Shown here piece after piece: positions 11,962 through 24,129 of a stretch of DNA of 64,000 nucleotides. Numbering within the stretch: the stretch's first letter is position 1; the number at the start of each line of letters is the position of its first letter. The position numbers and the translations under genes were made by a program. The notes below the pieces were generated by a model. That model ran no database searches. It was not told the origin of the DNA and worked only from the letters and a program-made list of their open reading frames with translations. This DNA is from Sisyra terminalis (taxonomy: Eukaryota; Arthropoda; Insecta; Neuroptera; Sisyridae), in the NCBI GenBank assembly GCA_958496175.1, contig OY292277.1:53517050-53581049 (forward strand). Reading direction: 5' to 3'.

Positions 11962-12955
11962 TAAAGACTGTTATGTTAAATTATTTTGAGTATTTGCCAG
12001 AAGAAGTGGCATTCGTGGATCATAAACAATTAGTTTATTGATTTAACACAAATTTATGGATGGATCTTATTGAAATTCTTATATAAATGCCAATTTTCTA
12101 AGTCAAAATTTTAACAGTTACTAGATAGACGAAGAAAGAAAAAACACCGGAGACAGAAATAAAACACGCACCGTTATGTTGGTGTACCGAAATAAATAAT
12201 ATAAGAGTACCTACTCACAAGTCTTCGTACCTCTAATATTGAAGAAAAAAATTAATACATTAAAATTCACCAAAAAAATTACAGTTATATTACAGAAGTT
12301 TTCGATGTGTAAAAATGTGGACACACAACAGTAGTGGTACTAACTTCCCATCATTTTCTTTTCTTCATTCGCCTTTATATTTCATTTCTTTTCACACACG
12401 CAATTTATAATAACAGTATTACTCTTCAGTAATAATATAACGTTGATGATGTACAACAAAAAAAAAATCCCGTTGCAACAGTTCGTGTTACTGTTACCGA
12501 GTTTCAGGCAATATAAGTGCATACAAATCGTATTTTTCGACGATAAAAAATTCACAAAAGAAAAAAAAAATCAAGTCATTATTTTTTTTTTGTTGGCCGT
12601 TTAAACGCTATATACTACGCCATATAGAACCGACTGAGAAAAGACAAAATTTAAATGAAGATTGTGTGTTTTTTTTTTTTGCTTGTTTTTGAACAAAAGC
12701 CGAACGCGCAAGGGAAAAGGAAAAGAAAGTTTTTTGGTTAAAAAAAATTAATTGCGACAACTTTATATTTATAGAGCCGCGCACGAAACTTATGCAGATA
12801 TGTGACCGAAGAGTATGAAGATATTTTTGAGATAAAACAAACAAAAAAGCAACAATTCCAGACATATGAAAATCGCACATAAAAATAATAATCAAGTTGA
12901 CGATGCAGATTTGTCCAACCACTTTCACAACGACCTATGTAATTGGCCTCTCTGG
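11962..12955. other. AT-rich non-coding stretch
   Basis: No supported gene. The 106-residue minus frame at 12608-12928 is interrupted by poly-Phe/Lys tracts and has no recognisable domain. Confidence 0.4.
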
Positions 12956-13430
12956 CTCATTTATTACCATCGTAGTTGGCCATTTTTTTGGAATTTTTCG
13001 CGTCAAAGCCTAACAGGAAAACAAAACAGTGTCGTCATTCTTTTTTTTTTTGGGCTTGATATTTGAAACCAATTTGTCGACGCTTTTTTTTGTTTTAAGT
13101 CATCCCTAAAAGGAGGCATTCATAAATAAAATGAATATGATTAATCTGGATCATTTTTAATCAAGGATCGAGGAAATAGTAGTCCCCTTTCTCTTCCCAA
13201 GAGCTTGCAGGAGTAGGTATTGAAAAGTATGGGGAAAAACAATTGCAAATATTGCCATCGTAGTTGGCCACTTTTTTTGGAATTTTTCGCGTCAAAGCCT
13301 AACAGGAAAACAAAACTGTCGTCATTCTTTTTTTTTTTTTTGGGCTTGATATTTGAAACCAATTTGTCGACGCTTTTTTTTTGTTTCAAGTCATCATTAA
13401 AAAGATTGATGAAAATGGATCATTTTTAAT
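12956..13430. repeat. 288-bp tandem duplication
   Basis: CATCGTAGTTGGCCA starts near 12969 and 13257. Both copies continue with TTTTTCGCGTCAAAGCCTAA, AGGAAAACAAAAC and ACCAATTTGTCGACGC. A third, partial and more diverged copy of the right half occurs at about 14155-14265 (GAAACCAATTTGTCGACGC). The frames running through it are low-complexity and unsupported. Confidence 0.8.
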
Positions 13431-13479
13431 TTTATCGAGGAATGATTTATAAAATAGTAGAAAAATAGTAGTCCCCTTT

Positions 13480-15330
13480 CCCTTCGCAAGAGCTTGTAGG
13501 AGTAGTTATTGAGAAGAATGGGGAAAAACAATTGCAAAAGAATTGACAAGAATAAACCAGGCTAACTAGATTGGCTACAATCTACTAAAAAAAAAAGAAA
13601 TGGATGAAAAGATCCAAGAATTGGTTTTCACCCTGCTTCTACCCTTATAATCAAAGTTTCGGTCTATGAAAAAAAATTGGAGACATTTTTTTATAGATTT
13701 ACGACAATCTTAAGAAATATATCCCAGAAAAAAAAATTACCAGCCCTTATGGAAAAATCAGTAAGAAAACATGAAAAAAATGGTACTGGAAACAATTGAA
13801 GTTCGTTGAAAGTTGTAATTGTATGGTAAACAATAACAACGAAGTCATTTGTTCCCAAACAAAATTGGCTGAAAATATTCGAGGAAAAAAAGGAAGAGAA
13901 TTACTTTTCATCCCCTAAAAACAATTGCAAGGAATTGGTGTGACTACACGAAGTTAAAATCAAAATATCAAAGCCAACTAGATGAATGGTTCATAGGGAA
14001 ACAATTGGAATTGCCAAAGAGAACAGGAAGAATGTTATATCTTTTTCTCCAATTAACCAGTATTATAAAAATGGGGAGGGGAAAAGAAAAAACAACCATC
14101 AATTTTTCTGGGTTAATGACAAGTGAATAAATAAGGCATTGCAAGATATGAAGCTCACCAGAAAAGCAAAACAAAAAAGTGTCATCATTCTTCTTTTTTT
14201 TCGCTTATTGACATTTGAAACCAATTTGTCGACGCTTTTTTGTTTCAAGCCATCGTTAAAAGGAGAAATTCCTAAAGTAAATGAATATAATTTTCGATTT
14301 TTCATACGAATTAGACCATCTTTTGTTTTATCAACGATCGAGGAGGGATTTTTTTAAACTTCCACTTCTTCCCACTTTTTCACAAAGAAAATTGGTAAAA
14401 TATTTACGCCCCTTTTTCCTTCCCCAAGAGCTGGTAAGGGTAGTTATTGAAAAGAATGGAGAAAAAAAAACAATTGCAAGAGAATTAATAACAAATGAAC
14501 TAAGCTAACTAGATTGGTTACATTCTTCGAAGAAATAGATAGAAATAGATGAAGATCTATGAACATTCAATTTTGGGTTTACGAAAAAGAAGTGTATCAG
14601 CGCCCATGGAAGAATCACTAAAAAAAAAATGAAGACGAAGATGGCACTGGAAACAATTGAAGTTAGGCAAAAAACTAGCAACGAAATCAAATTTTCCCAC
14701 ACCATATTGTTCGAAGGACAAAATTGGCAAAAAATGAAGTTTTCGTGGAAAAAAAGGAAAAGAATTACTTTTTGTCCCCTAAAAACAATTGCAAGCAATT
14801 GGTGCGACTATATTAAAATCAAAATATCAAAGCCAACTAGATGAGTGGAATCACCAAAAAAAAACCAGGAGAAAAAATACAATTTTTTTTAGAAAAAATA
14901 CAAAAAAAAATGCAAGAGAATTGAGAACAAATGAACCAAGCTAACTAGATTGGTTATATTCTTCGAAGAAAATCGAAATAGATGAAGAGATTGATGAACA
15001 TCAAATTTCGGGTCTACAAAAAAAAAAAAGAAGTGTCTGGAAAAATCACTACGAAAAAATGAAGACGAAAATGGCACTGGAAACAATTGAAGTTAGGCAA
15101 AAAATTTAGCGAGGAAATCAAATTTTCCCACACCATATTGTTAATTAAGGACAAAATTGGCTGAAAATGAATCTTTTTGCCCTTAAAACAATTGCAACTA
15201 TATAAAATTAGAATCAAAATATCAAAGCCAACTAGATGAGTGTCAAAATTGGAATCACCAAAGAAAACAGGAAAAATGTATTCTTTTTCTCCAAATCACC
15301 AATTTTGCAAAAATGGGGAAATAAAAATTA
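13480..15330. repeat. Degenerate tandem array, about 400 and 860 bp spacing
   Basis: Landmarks recur in the same order. AAAGCCAACTAGATGA occurs near 13971, 14830 and 15224. GCTAACTAGATTGG occurs near 13561, 14505 and 14939. ACTGGAAACAATTGAAGTT occurs near 13787, 14646 and 15077. CAATTGCAA follows in each. Spacing alternates between about 860 and 400 bp, so one intermediate copy was lost or fused. All short frames here follow the repeat and are not credible genes. Confidence 0.75.
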
Positions 15331-16024
15331 AATATCAATTTTTTTTTTTGGGTTGGTTACGCGTGAATTAAAAAGGCTTTGCATGATATGACGTCACACG
15401 TACATATGTACATATATCAGGGCGTAACTTTGCGCATAATTTCACTCTCACACTTTCGTTATGTCATCTATACATAATATATATATATATATATACTTAT
15501 GTCTTTCTAACAATATAATATATTGCATAGAGAGACGACAACGTTCATTAAAATATAAGTCGGTCGATCGGACGTAAACTTTCCCCAACAAACGACACTC
15601 GACATTCTTTTTTTTTTTTTTTGTTTTCCACCTGTCCACCAAAACAAAAAGTGATCGGACCGAAACTTAACGATGCAAACTAATTAAAGGCTATAAGGTG
15701 CTTTGATAAAAGCTCTTGTGCAATTGTTTATTTCATAGGTATCGTTGATCAGGTATTAGATTCATTAGATACTAGCAATTTTAATTTTGATCTAGTGGAG
15801 AAAAAAAATGACTATCGAGAGGTAATAGTTAGTATTTTAGTCATTTCAAAGCAAAGTTTATAAATTACACGGTTGCCCCATTAGAAAAAAAAATATGACG
15901 TCATACGAAGAATTTTGAAATTTGAATCAGTCTGAACGAATGTACGAATTTCTTCTGGTAACGTCACGTGGCGCATGAGGCCACCTGTGTATTTTATAAA
16001 CCTTGATTTCAAACGGCTAAGGCT
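15331..16024. other. AT-rich stretch with AT microsatellite and two CRE palindromes
   Basis: It contains (AT)n at 15476-15494 and perfect TGACGTCA palindromes at 15389-15396 and 15896-15903. A CACGTG E-box lies in AACGTCACGTGGCGC near 15960. No gene is supported. Confidence 0.5.
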
Positions 16025-16028
16025 TTAA

Positions 16029-16744
16029 GGGAGTCTATTCTAGTCTAGAGGCATGAATTTCAGGTAATTTTTGAAGTGTCATAAAAAATAGCCAATTAAT
16101 ATTTTTACGATCCATTTTTTTATCAGTTAGGTACTTATTAACATTTCAAGAATACAGAAAAAAATAAAAAAAGTTAAAAATTTCAAAAATTAGCAGCTGA
16201 TGAAGTGGGGGGTCTCAAAAAATTGGCACGTGACCATACCCACGATTTCAACCCTCCTAGTAATCTGACCCCAAAAAAAAAAAGATTATTAATCTATAAT
16301 AATGTCGCAATGTCTGGAACTACGGAAAAGTATGAAAAAAAAATTTTTCACGAAATGGCGACTGCCTGAAAAAAAAACAATTTTTTTAACCATTTTTTTT
16401 GACTGTTTCGAATTTTTTAAAAATAGTAAAAATCAAAATTTGGGGATGGGGATAGTTCCAGACATAGACAAGTCTATAAAGAAGACTCTCGAAAAATTTC
16501 AGGTAAATCGGTTGAGTAGAACCTGAGAAATCGTGGGTACCGTTTTGAAAAAGATAGAATGGTATGTATTACTTACATTCTCTTAATCCCAGCCATTCCA
16601 GCTTCATACAAAACCGCTATAACTTCGGAAATAATTTCAATTTTGAAAAATCCTTTTAGGAGGATATTTTTGAATATCTAAACTATCGGATTATGAAAAA
16701 AAAATTTTTTTGATTTTTTCAAATTTCTAGACTAGAATACCCCC
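16029..16744. mobile_element. TTAA-flanked MITE, 716 bp
   Basis: TTAA lies at both edges (16025-16028 and 16745-16748). The left end GGGAGTCTATTCTAGTCTAG and right end, read inward as GGGGGTATTCTAGTCTAGA, form a terminal inverted repeat of about 20 bp with a 2-nt indel. A subterminal inverted pair, ACCCACGATTTC near 16240 and GAAATCGTGGGT near 16527, supports an element. TTAA target duplications are typical of piggyBac and Kolobok superfamilies, but the family is not assigned. No transposase is present; the 74-residue frame at 16302-16526 is a by-product. Confidence 0.75.
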
Positions 16745-16748
16745 TTAA

Positions 16749-17165
16749 ATTCACCAAAAAAAAAAAAAAAAAAAATGTTTCTACTAAGGTTTGAACCCAC
16801 GTCCACCAGTGATTCAATAATATATTATTTTGTTCCTTAAATTTAATTTAGTAATCCTTTGTTCCATTTACTTAATCAGTGGCGTGCGAAACTCCTTTTT
16901 TTTTTTTTGGTTGTTAAACCTTCTTAATTTCTCTACAAATTGAAGAGAAGCCAATGGTGCGCCTCTGGTTGTTAACCTATTTGAAAATGCATGGTACGTG
17001 TTAAATGTCTTCGTTGTCATGCATAAATTAGCGCCTCGCTGGATGATGAAGAGACAAAAAGCAAAAAAAAAAAAAAAAAAAATGAAACACTCTAAAATCG
17101 TGTCAGGCTCGTGGAAATTTTCGGAAGCTTTGCTTCTTTTTTTTTTTTTAAAACTGCATTTTTCA
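16749..17165. other. AT-rich stretch with long A/T runs
   Basis: Long homopolymers at about 16756-16774, 16898-16909 and 17064-17080. Nothing recognisable as a gene. Confidence 0.4.
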
Positions 17166-17960
17166 GATGCAATATTGTCGTATTCAGTCTAGTGGTTGTT
17201 GCAACTGCAAGTCGAGAACCACCACCACCACCGGCACCACCGCCACGCCACGCCAGTGGTGTGCAGCACATGCTGCATATCCTTTACCCTCGTTGACGAT
17301 ACTGATCTTGCGACAAATTAAAAACTAATTAACACACTTGATGACTTAGGCGCTACATTTTTTTTTTATCCAACGGTTTTAACAACCGGAAAATTTGCAT
17401 ATTTCGACATCAACTTTTTAATGATTGTACCTAAACAATTGACGACGATCAAAGAGCTCGCCGTCAACAAATAATTTAAGCAGCAAAATGGGAGGAAGAA
17501 GAAGATTTCGTAAATCTCTTCGTTAAAGTCCATTAAAATACAACAACAACAGCAAAACAAAATGATACACATATGCGAGCAAATCGCTAAGATTTATTTC
17601 GGTGGCTGGCCGAATGTGGGTCAAACGCATCTAAATTTACCAACGCACACATATTTCGATTGCAAAGTTTCTCGGCCCCTGCACTCGACTATAATATCTC
17701 AATCATCCCAACCGACCGGTGACAATCCAATAATCCTCGGATTCTTCATATTTGCATCAAAAAAAAAAAAAAAAACGCTTCGAAATCAAGCAGGCCTTGG
17801 TCACGCCATGTGTGTACAATGAAAACAATTGACTATCTAAAACAATTTTGGTTCCATTTACGAAATGGCTTCACTAATTTCCCTCGCCAGGCCTGGCAAA
17901 TTAGTGCGCCATCCATGTTCAAAACTTTGGTCCACATGGTGGCTAATACCTACATTCATT
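17166..17960. other. GC-richer segment with CCA repeat and open frames
   Basis: GC content rises, with a (CCA)n-like tract near 17219-17245. A plus frame follows TTTTTCAG at 17158-17165 and starts with ATG at 17166-17168, giving MQYCRIQSSGCCNCKSR and then Thr repeats. A second plus frame starts at 17562 (MIHICEQIAKIYFGGWPNVG). Neither has a family I recognise, and both are short. The segment could be an exon pair, a UTR or a conserved regulatory block. CpG-containing words such as CGACCGG near 17723 are unusual for this window. Confidence 0.3.
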
Positions 17961-18430
17961 TGTTTAATACATCCCATGTTTGTTTAATTCAAGCAACCAG
18001 GAGACCTCTTAATAAGGTGAATAGAGAGATTATAATTATACAGTCAGAAAAACTTTACCACACTAAACCATTTTTTCATATACAATTCATCCATTATGAG
18101 CTTCTCAAAAAACAAAAAAAAAAAAAAACTAACGAAAAACAAATGAAAAACAGCTTCTTTTTTTTTGGTTTGGTTCAATTGTTAATTGTAAAGGATAAAT
18201 TATTAAAATGGAAAACTCTCGTGTTTGGTCTGATGTTGAAAATTCATGAGTACGTGTGTGTGCGATGTGTGTAGGGAAAAAAATGTGTGAGCTTTTATTA
18301 AATTAAATTCTTTCGAAAGCTTCTTCTTGTGGAATGTAAAAGCTCGTATATAATATTCATTAAAAAGAAAAAAGACGAATAAAAACTTGTCTCTCTCTCT
18401 TGTTTTAAATAGAAAAAAAAAAATACTTTT
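17961..18430. other. AT-rich stretch
   Basis: A 154-residue plus frame (17810-18274) extends into this region. Its first third reads plausibly (YLKQFWFHLRNGFTNFPRQA), but the rest contains poly-Lys and poly-Phe from homopolymers. I do not accept it as a gene without transcript evidence. Confidence 0.3.
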
Positions 18431-20210
18431 ATACATCTACACTCAACTTCGTTGGCAGTTTGGATAAAACAATTGATAAGGAAAAACATAAAGGGTTAGG
18501 AAGGGAGGGGGAGGTGATAATCTAAATATTGGTAGACCTGCAAATGTAACGAGGAAATATTTTTCGAAATTCCATCGTTGTCATAAGAGATTAAGGGGAA
18601 CCACGAGGGATAATAATGAAACAAAAATAGCACCAACACCCCCCCCCCCCAATTTCCCAAAAATTTTACTTTTGGTAACTTCTTAGTATTTTCTTGAAAA
18701 AAAAACTTATATGTCTACACTCAACTTCGTTGACGTCACGTGGACAAGGATTCCGAATAGTTTGGATAAAACAATCGATGAAGGAAAATATAAAAGATAG
18801 GGGGAGGGAATCAGAATGTTGGTAGACCTGCAAATGTAAAGAGGAAATATGGAAAAGGAATTGAAAGGAACAATGAGGAATAATAACTAAACAAAGAAAG
18901 TAACAAGTGCCCCCTCCCCACTTCTCAAATATTTTAATTTTTGTTTTTCAAAATGCCAATTTATGAAAATGCAATAAATATTTTATTTCAAAAAAAAAAA
19001 ACAAATAATTATACATCTACACTCAATTTCGCAAGTGTCACGTGGAGAAGGATTCCGAATTGTTTGAATAAAACAATTGATGAGGGAAAACATAAAGTGT
19101 GGGGGGGAGGTATTATCAGAATATTGATAGGCCTGCATCTACACCCAACTTCGTTGGCGTTATGTGGACCAGGATTCCGGGCAATTTGGAAACAATTGGT
19201 GGAGAAAAAAATGAATCGGTAAGGGCTGGGGGGGGAGGAATCATAATGTTGGTAGGCCTGTCAATGTAAGACGGAAATATGGAGAAATTTTTTTCAGGAT
19301 TCTATCGCTGTCACTAGGGGTTGAGGGGAACAATGAGGGATGATAACGAATCAAAAAAAGCAACACGTTCCCCCTCCCCCCCACTTCCCAAAAATTTTAC
19401 TTTTAGCTTTTCAAGTTGGTAACTTTTTGTAATAAGAATTTTCTTTAAAAAAAAAAAACTTTTATGTCTACACACAAATTTGTTGACGTCACGTGGATGA
19501 GGATTCCGAATAGTTTGAATAAAACAATTGATGAGGGAAAACATAAAGTGCGGGGAGGGGGAGGTGTAATCAGAATTTTGGTAGGGCTGCATTTAAACCC
19601 AATTTCATTGACGTTATGCAGACGAGAATTCCGAACAATTTAGATAAAACATTTGATGATGGAAAAAATTAAAACGGGGAGGGGGGGGGGGGTAATCATA
19701 ATCTTGGTAGGCCTGCGAAAATGTAAGGAGGAAATATGGAGAGATATTTTCTGGGATTCACTCGCTGTCAAGAGGGATTAAGGAGAACAATGAGGGATGA
19801 TAACGAAACAAAAAAGGAACAAGTCCCCCCTCCTCCTCAGACTTCCCAAAAATTTTAATTTTCGTTTTTCAAAATGCTAACTTATGAAATTACAATGGGT
19901 ATTTAAAAAAAATCTTTTATACACTCAACTTCGTTGGTGTCACGTAGCCAAGAATTCCGAACAGTTTGAATAAAACAATTGATGAGGGAAAACATAAAGC
20001 AGTGAAGGAGGGGGGGGGGTAAAAAATTAGAATGCTGGTAGACCTACAAATATAAGGAGGAAATATGGAGATATTTTTCAGGGTTCTATCGCTGTCCCGA
20101 GGGATTGAAGGGAACAATGAGGAATGATAACAAAATGAAAAAAGGAACCATCTCCCCCTCCCCCCCTTCTAAAAAAAAAAAAAAAATTTCAAGATATTAA
20201 CTTAAAAAAT
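18431..20210. repeat. Seven-copy degenerate tandem array with CRE/E-box words
   Basis: Variants of CTACACTCAACTTCGTTG occur near 18436, 18716, 19017, 19139, 19468, 19590 and 19920. Each is followed by GGATTCCGAAT(A/T)GTTTG, AAAACAATTGATGA, G runs, GGTAGACCTGCAAATGTAA, GAGGAAATATGG, GGGA(T/A)TAA, C runs and CCCAAAAATTTTA. Spacings are about 280, 301, 122, 329, 122 and 330 bp, so the later part has a higher-order unit of about 452 bp. Two copies carry TGACGTCACGTGG (18731 and 19494), a CRE palindrome overlapping a CACGTG E-box; others carry decayed versions (TGTCACGTGG, CGTTATGTGG). Long G or C homopolymers of 7-12 bases interrupt most units. Confidence 0.85.
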
Positions 20211-20248
20211 TGCAATAAGTGCACAAGTGCCCATAGGAAACGAATCTC

Positions 20249-20332
20249 TCATATACAATCTAATTCACAGCCATCTTTGCTGGCTATAAGAGCTGGAGCT
20301 ACAGGAGCCACGGCTTGCTTGATTAGATTTGC
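20249..20332 (-). CDS. Possible terminal coding exon
   Basis: On the minus strand a pyrimidine-rich stretch ending in TTGTTTAG (20333-20340) could be a splice acceptor. The 84 nt that follow stay open for 27 codons to a TGA at 20249-20251, reading ANLIKQAVAPVAPALIASKD and then GCELDCI. The in-frame TAG directly at the acceptor means this frame cannot extend upstream without splicing. A second frame, entered in phase 1, is also open: KSNQASRGSCSSSSYSQQRW and Leu, ending at 20265. GC is higher than around it, and it lies just after the tandem array. I recognise no family in either reading. It could be a real last exon of a minus-strand gene or a chance GC-rich island. Confidence 0.3.
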   Translation of the reverse strand, partial: ANLIKQAVAPVAPALIASKDGCELDCI

Positions 20333-20689
20333 CTAAACAATATTGCGACAAGAAACAGAAAAGCCAACAAATTTTAGAAGTCAACTTGGTTACATAAAAT
20401 GTGGACAATTCTATAAATTCGACATATGTACACAAAACCACTTCTTCATTTTTAATGTCACAATAGATCAAATTTCATTTTTGCTTTTCCCAACATGCCA
20501 AACCTAAATATTTGATCCAAGTGGTCTTAGGAAGTTACTTAACAATCTCAGCAACATGATTTGATGAAAGAGATAAGGTTTTGCGTCGTAAATTATACGA
20601 TATCGATCTGATAAAGGCCATTTTGTATTACAAGCATGTAACAAATACGCGCCTATTCATTTGCATGGCCCACTAGTATTTTTCTTGAA

Positions 20690-20900
20690 AAACAAATGAA
20701 GAAGTCTTAAAAAGAATTTTCTGCCCCCCTTTAAAACCGTTTATCTCATTAAATTTTCATTTAAATGAAAAAAATATAATAACATATTTTCCTTAGTTTT
20801 TCAAGACCTATCCAACGATACCTCACTCGACTAGGTAAATTCAATTTTTTTTTTCATCCCTCTATGTAAGGGATGCCATCCCCTTGGTAAGTAAAGAAGA
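20690..20900 (+). mobile_element. RTE-type LINE fragment
   Basis: TTTTTCAAGACCTATCCAAC, followed by GATACCTCACTCGACTAGG, is a phrase I associate with insect RTE-type LINE tails. The next part, TTTTTTTTTCATCCCTC and GTAAGGGATG, parallels 11215-11260 inside the larger RTE remnant. No coding sequence survives. Confidence 0.5.
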
Positions 20901-21779
20901 AAAAAAATTGAAGAAAAAGAGTTTAGACTTGTTCATTTGTTAATTCAAATATAAAAAAAACAGTTGAATTTTTTTTTGAGATTTTCAAAGATTGATCATT
21001 ATTGATCATTTCTCGATCTCGAAGAATTCTGATAGTCATTTTTTTTTCTGCTGTCGGTATTACGTCACCAAGACCGGTGTATTATAAAATGATGTAGGTT
21101 ATGTAATAACGGAAACGCACTCTCTTACAAATATTACGTTATAAAGATCTAGCTAACGATCTAGCTGCGATCCAGCTGAGTTGCGGGTTTTCAAGAGAAA
21201 AGATCTAACCGGCTCGACTTGAACTCAACTACATGCTGCTTATATAACTACCTACCAACCAAAGCGACTAGAGAGGAAAACAAAAAAACAAAAAAAAACT
21301 AACAAAAAAACATCGTTGATAAAAAAAATGAATAAATATAGGTTATGTAAAGATAAAACATCATAAATTTCACCATTTATGAAGTGCAAAGCTTGAGTCG
21401 ATATTTATTGCTCGATTTTTCTCGTTTTGAAAACGACCGGGAAATGTTCATTAGACTATCAAGTTGGCTTAGGAGGCGAGCGCAGGTGTTATATGAAAAG
21501 GTATAAATCTCACGACGTAAGATATATGCACTGTATAGTGTATATGCAATGAAATGATGATGATGATGATGAGATGAAGTAAATGGAAATATATTTATAT
21601 ATATGAGATATGTCTGTGGTCTGTACTGGTGGCTGATTTGACAGCTTAATTATTAATCGTTCGAAAATCATTTATGATGCACAGTTCGGAATTTAACACG
21701 GACAGAGGTTAATCAATGTTAAAATGAATTTAATTTCTTGTCAAAAATGATATGGAAAGGCGGAAAAAATGTTTAAGAG
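20901..21779. other. Non-coding stretch with GC-richer core and ATG repeat
   Basis: A GC-richer core at about 21130-21260 has repeated CTAGCT/GATCTAGCT words. (ATG)n lies at 21554-21571, and a TATA-rich run at 21589-21606. No gene is supported. Confidence 0.4.
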
Positions 21780-22440
21780 TCAATGCCTTTCATTTACTAT
21801 TACGGGGGAAAAAATGGATTTCTTAAAATGGTAGCAGAGCGTGGTATATGGATTTATTATTCAATGCCATTTTTTGCCAACTTATCCCATAAGAATTCCT
21901 TAATGATCAAATAGAGAAAATGTACAGGAAATAATCCCTCCCCCCAAAAAAAATGAATTATGAAATCTGTAATACATAATTTTGTAGGAAATTTAAAGCT
22001 CTACAAAAAGATATTCGACATTAAACCTTAATGATTACTAATCTTAGTTGTTTTTGATCAATGCCTTTCATTTACTGTTACGGGGGAAAAATTGGATTTC
22101 TTAAAATGGTAGCAGAGCATGGGGTATGGATTTATTATTGAACGCCATTTTTGGCCAACATACCCCATAAGAATTCCTTAATTATTAATTAGAGAAAATG
22201 TACAGGTTATAATCCCTTCCCCCCCCCCAAATATGAATTATGAAATGTGTAATACATACTTTTGTAGGAAATTTAAAGCTCTACAAAAAAATCCCATATG
22301 CTTTATCGATAAAATTAAGCGTTTCAGAGATATTCGATATCAAAATTTAATGATTACTAATCTTAGCAATTTTCAAGTATCGATATCTCATAAACTAAGC
22401 GAAATTTCGAAAAAAAAATTTCAGGAAAAGTCGTAACAAA
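21780..22440. repeat. 278-bp tandem duplication
   Basis: TCAATGCCTTTCATTTACT starts at 21780 and 22058. Both copies continue with TTACGGGGGAAAA, TTTCTTAAAATGGTAGCAGA, CCCATAAGAATTCCTTAAT and AATTTAAAGCTCTACAAAAA. Copy 2 is extended by TTAATGATTACTAATCTTAG, which recurs at about 22722. Confidence 0.85.
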
Positions 22441-22740
22441 AGAGGAAGAGTGGAAAATGGGGAAAATATTTTTTTATATTTCATTGAAAAAATTGTCACC
22501 GAAGTTAAATTAACCATTATTATTCTCCTTATTAGAGATTGGCTTATTTTTTTTTGATACTCTTCGAAAAAAAATTATATCTCAGTTGTCAAACAATATT
22601 AAACCAATTTTTAACTTAAGTTAAGCAGAAAATTAAATTTTCTACAAAAAAGGTAAAGTTAATTTTTTTTGTAGACCACCCAATCAAATGTTATGGGAGG
22701 TCAAAGAATTTCACTTGAAAACTTTAATGATTACTAATCT
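22420..22740. repeat. Dispersed repeat shared with 29.07-29.37 kb
   Basis: From CAGGAAAAGTC at 22422 onward, this matches 29068-29370: GAGGAAGAGTGGAAAA, TTTCATTGAAAAAAT, GTCACC(G/A)AAGT, TATCTCAGT, AAATTTTCTACAAAAAAGGT and TGGGAGGTCAAAGAATTTCA. The left edge is a CAG preceded by a T-rich tract, as in the copies at 27.8 and 28.4 kb. Confidence 0.8.
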
Positions 22741-24129
22741 TAGCAATTTTCAAGTATTGATATCTCGTAAACTAAACGAAATTTTGAAAAAAATTATTCT
22801 TAATTTTTGTTTTATTTCGTCAAAATCTATAAGAATCCGTCGTTAAATCGGGACAACGAACGAATTGTAGTCTTGCCAAATGGCCAGAAAAATGTGCTAT
22901 CCTTTTCTATCGTATATATTCAACACGAGCACCTGAACTTTAGTAATAAGGAAATCTCAGCTTGAGATCCATAAAAAAATTAAAATCTACGGATTATTGC
23001 ATGGCTTGAAAAATTTATTACAAATATGTATTACTGAGGACCAAATTCACTTACTTTTAGGTGATCTTAGTTAGCCATGGTAATGGTGACGTCACACCAT
23101 TTCCTTTTCCATAAACAAAAATACACCACAAAAAAAACACACTAAATTTTTTTAAGGTCAATACCCATAAAAAAGGCATAACATTGACCAAAATTGCACT
23201 AACTTACTGCACTTTTAATAGCACTTCTAACGCATAATGCATTTCGGTGTACCTTAACCGGCTCGTTAACCAATTTCGATGCTTGGGAAAATTTGCCTCA
23301 AGTCTCAAAAGAATTAAATCAAAAAATGCATCAAGTGCCAATCAATTTCGATCGTCAAGTGTTTCCGATTAGTAAAAAAATGCAACGGTCGAAGAATTTC
23401 CCATAATTTTTATGAGGAAACTAATGTCGCCATATCGCATCGTAAATGCATCAAAACGCATCACTGATTTTTACATGTTAGAAATCGAATTTTATCCCAT
23501 CGACAAATTTGCATCAAACACTGAATTTTTCACAGCAAAAAATCAATTTTTCCGGCAATTTTCCTAAGTTTTCCGTTTACAAAACAATCGCAAATAATTG
23601 GCACAATGATTGCATTTTTTTTTCGTGTCATTAATTTTCAGGTAACGCGTAATGGCTTCCGTGATTAGACATTGACCTTCATGCATGTACAATAAGACGC
23701 TAGCGATTTTGGTTTTGGAAAATTTCACCCGAATCACTGGAAAATCGATGTGCAAAGTGCACCAAAACCACGTGCACATTATCAATAACGTTTTTCCGAT
23801 AAAATAGTGCAACGATCGATTGATTTTTGGCAAATTTTTCCGAGTTTTATACGCGAAAATCGACGCGACGCTTCACCAGTGCATTAGATTGCATCACTGA
23901 CTGTCCTTTGTTTTTTTTTTGTTTTCTTTTGGGGGAATTGATTGGCATGAATGTTGAAACAAAAAGTCACTAAAATATCACCAAAATTATGACGTCAAAT
24001 TTGGTGCGCAAAATTTTTCATGGATTTCAATGATGTTCATTGAGTTTGTTTTTCGGGTGAAATTTGGTTTCTTGAAAATTAAATGTAATTTAGGGAATAA
24101 TTAAGTATTAATTTAGATTTAACCTTAAT
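22741..24129. other. Non-coding stretch with CpG-rich middle
   Basis: The part from about 23220 to 23900 has many CGAT, TCGAT and GCATCA words and more CpG than the AT-rich flanks. The minus frame at 23564-23833 (89 residues) has no recognisable domain. Perfect TGACGTCA palindromes lie at 23087-23094 and 23990-23997. Function unknown; it may be an old satellite-like block or a regulatory segment. Confidence 0.4.

Noticed and set aside
17810..18274. 154-residue plus frame, the longest in the window
   Set aside because: The first part reads plausibly but it passes through poly-Lys and poly-Phe tracts; no domain. Kept only as a note.
18431..20210. CRISPR-like array
   Set aside because: Units are several hundred bases, diverged, and lack short identical repeats with unique spacers; the genome is eukaryotic.
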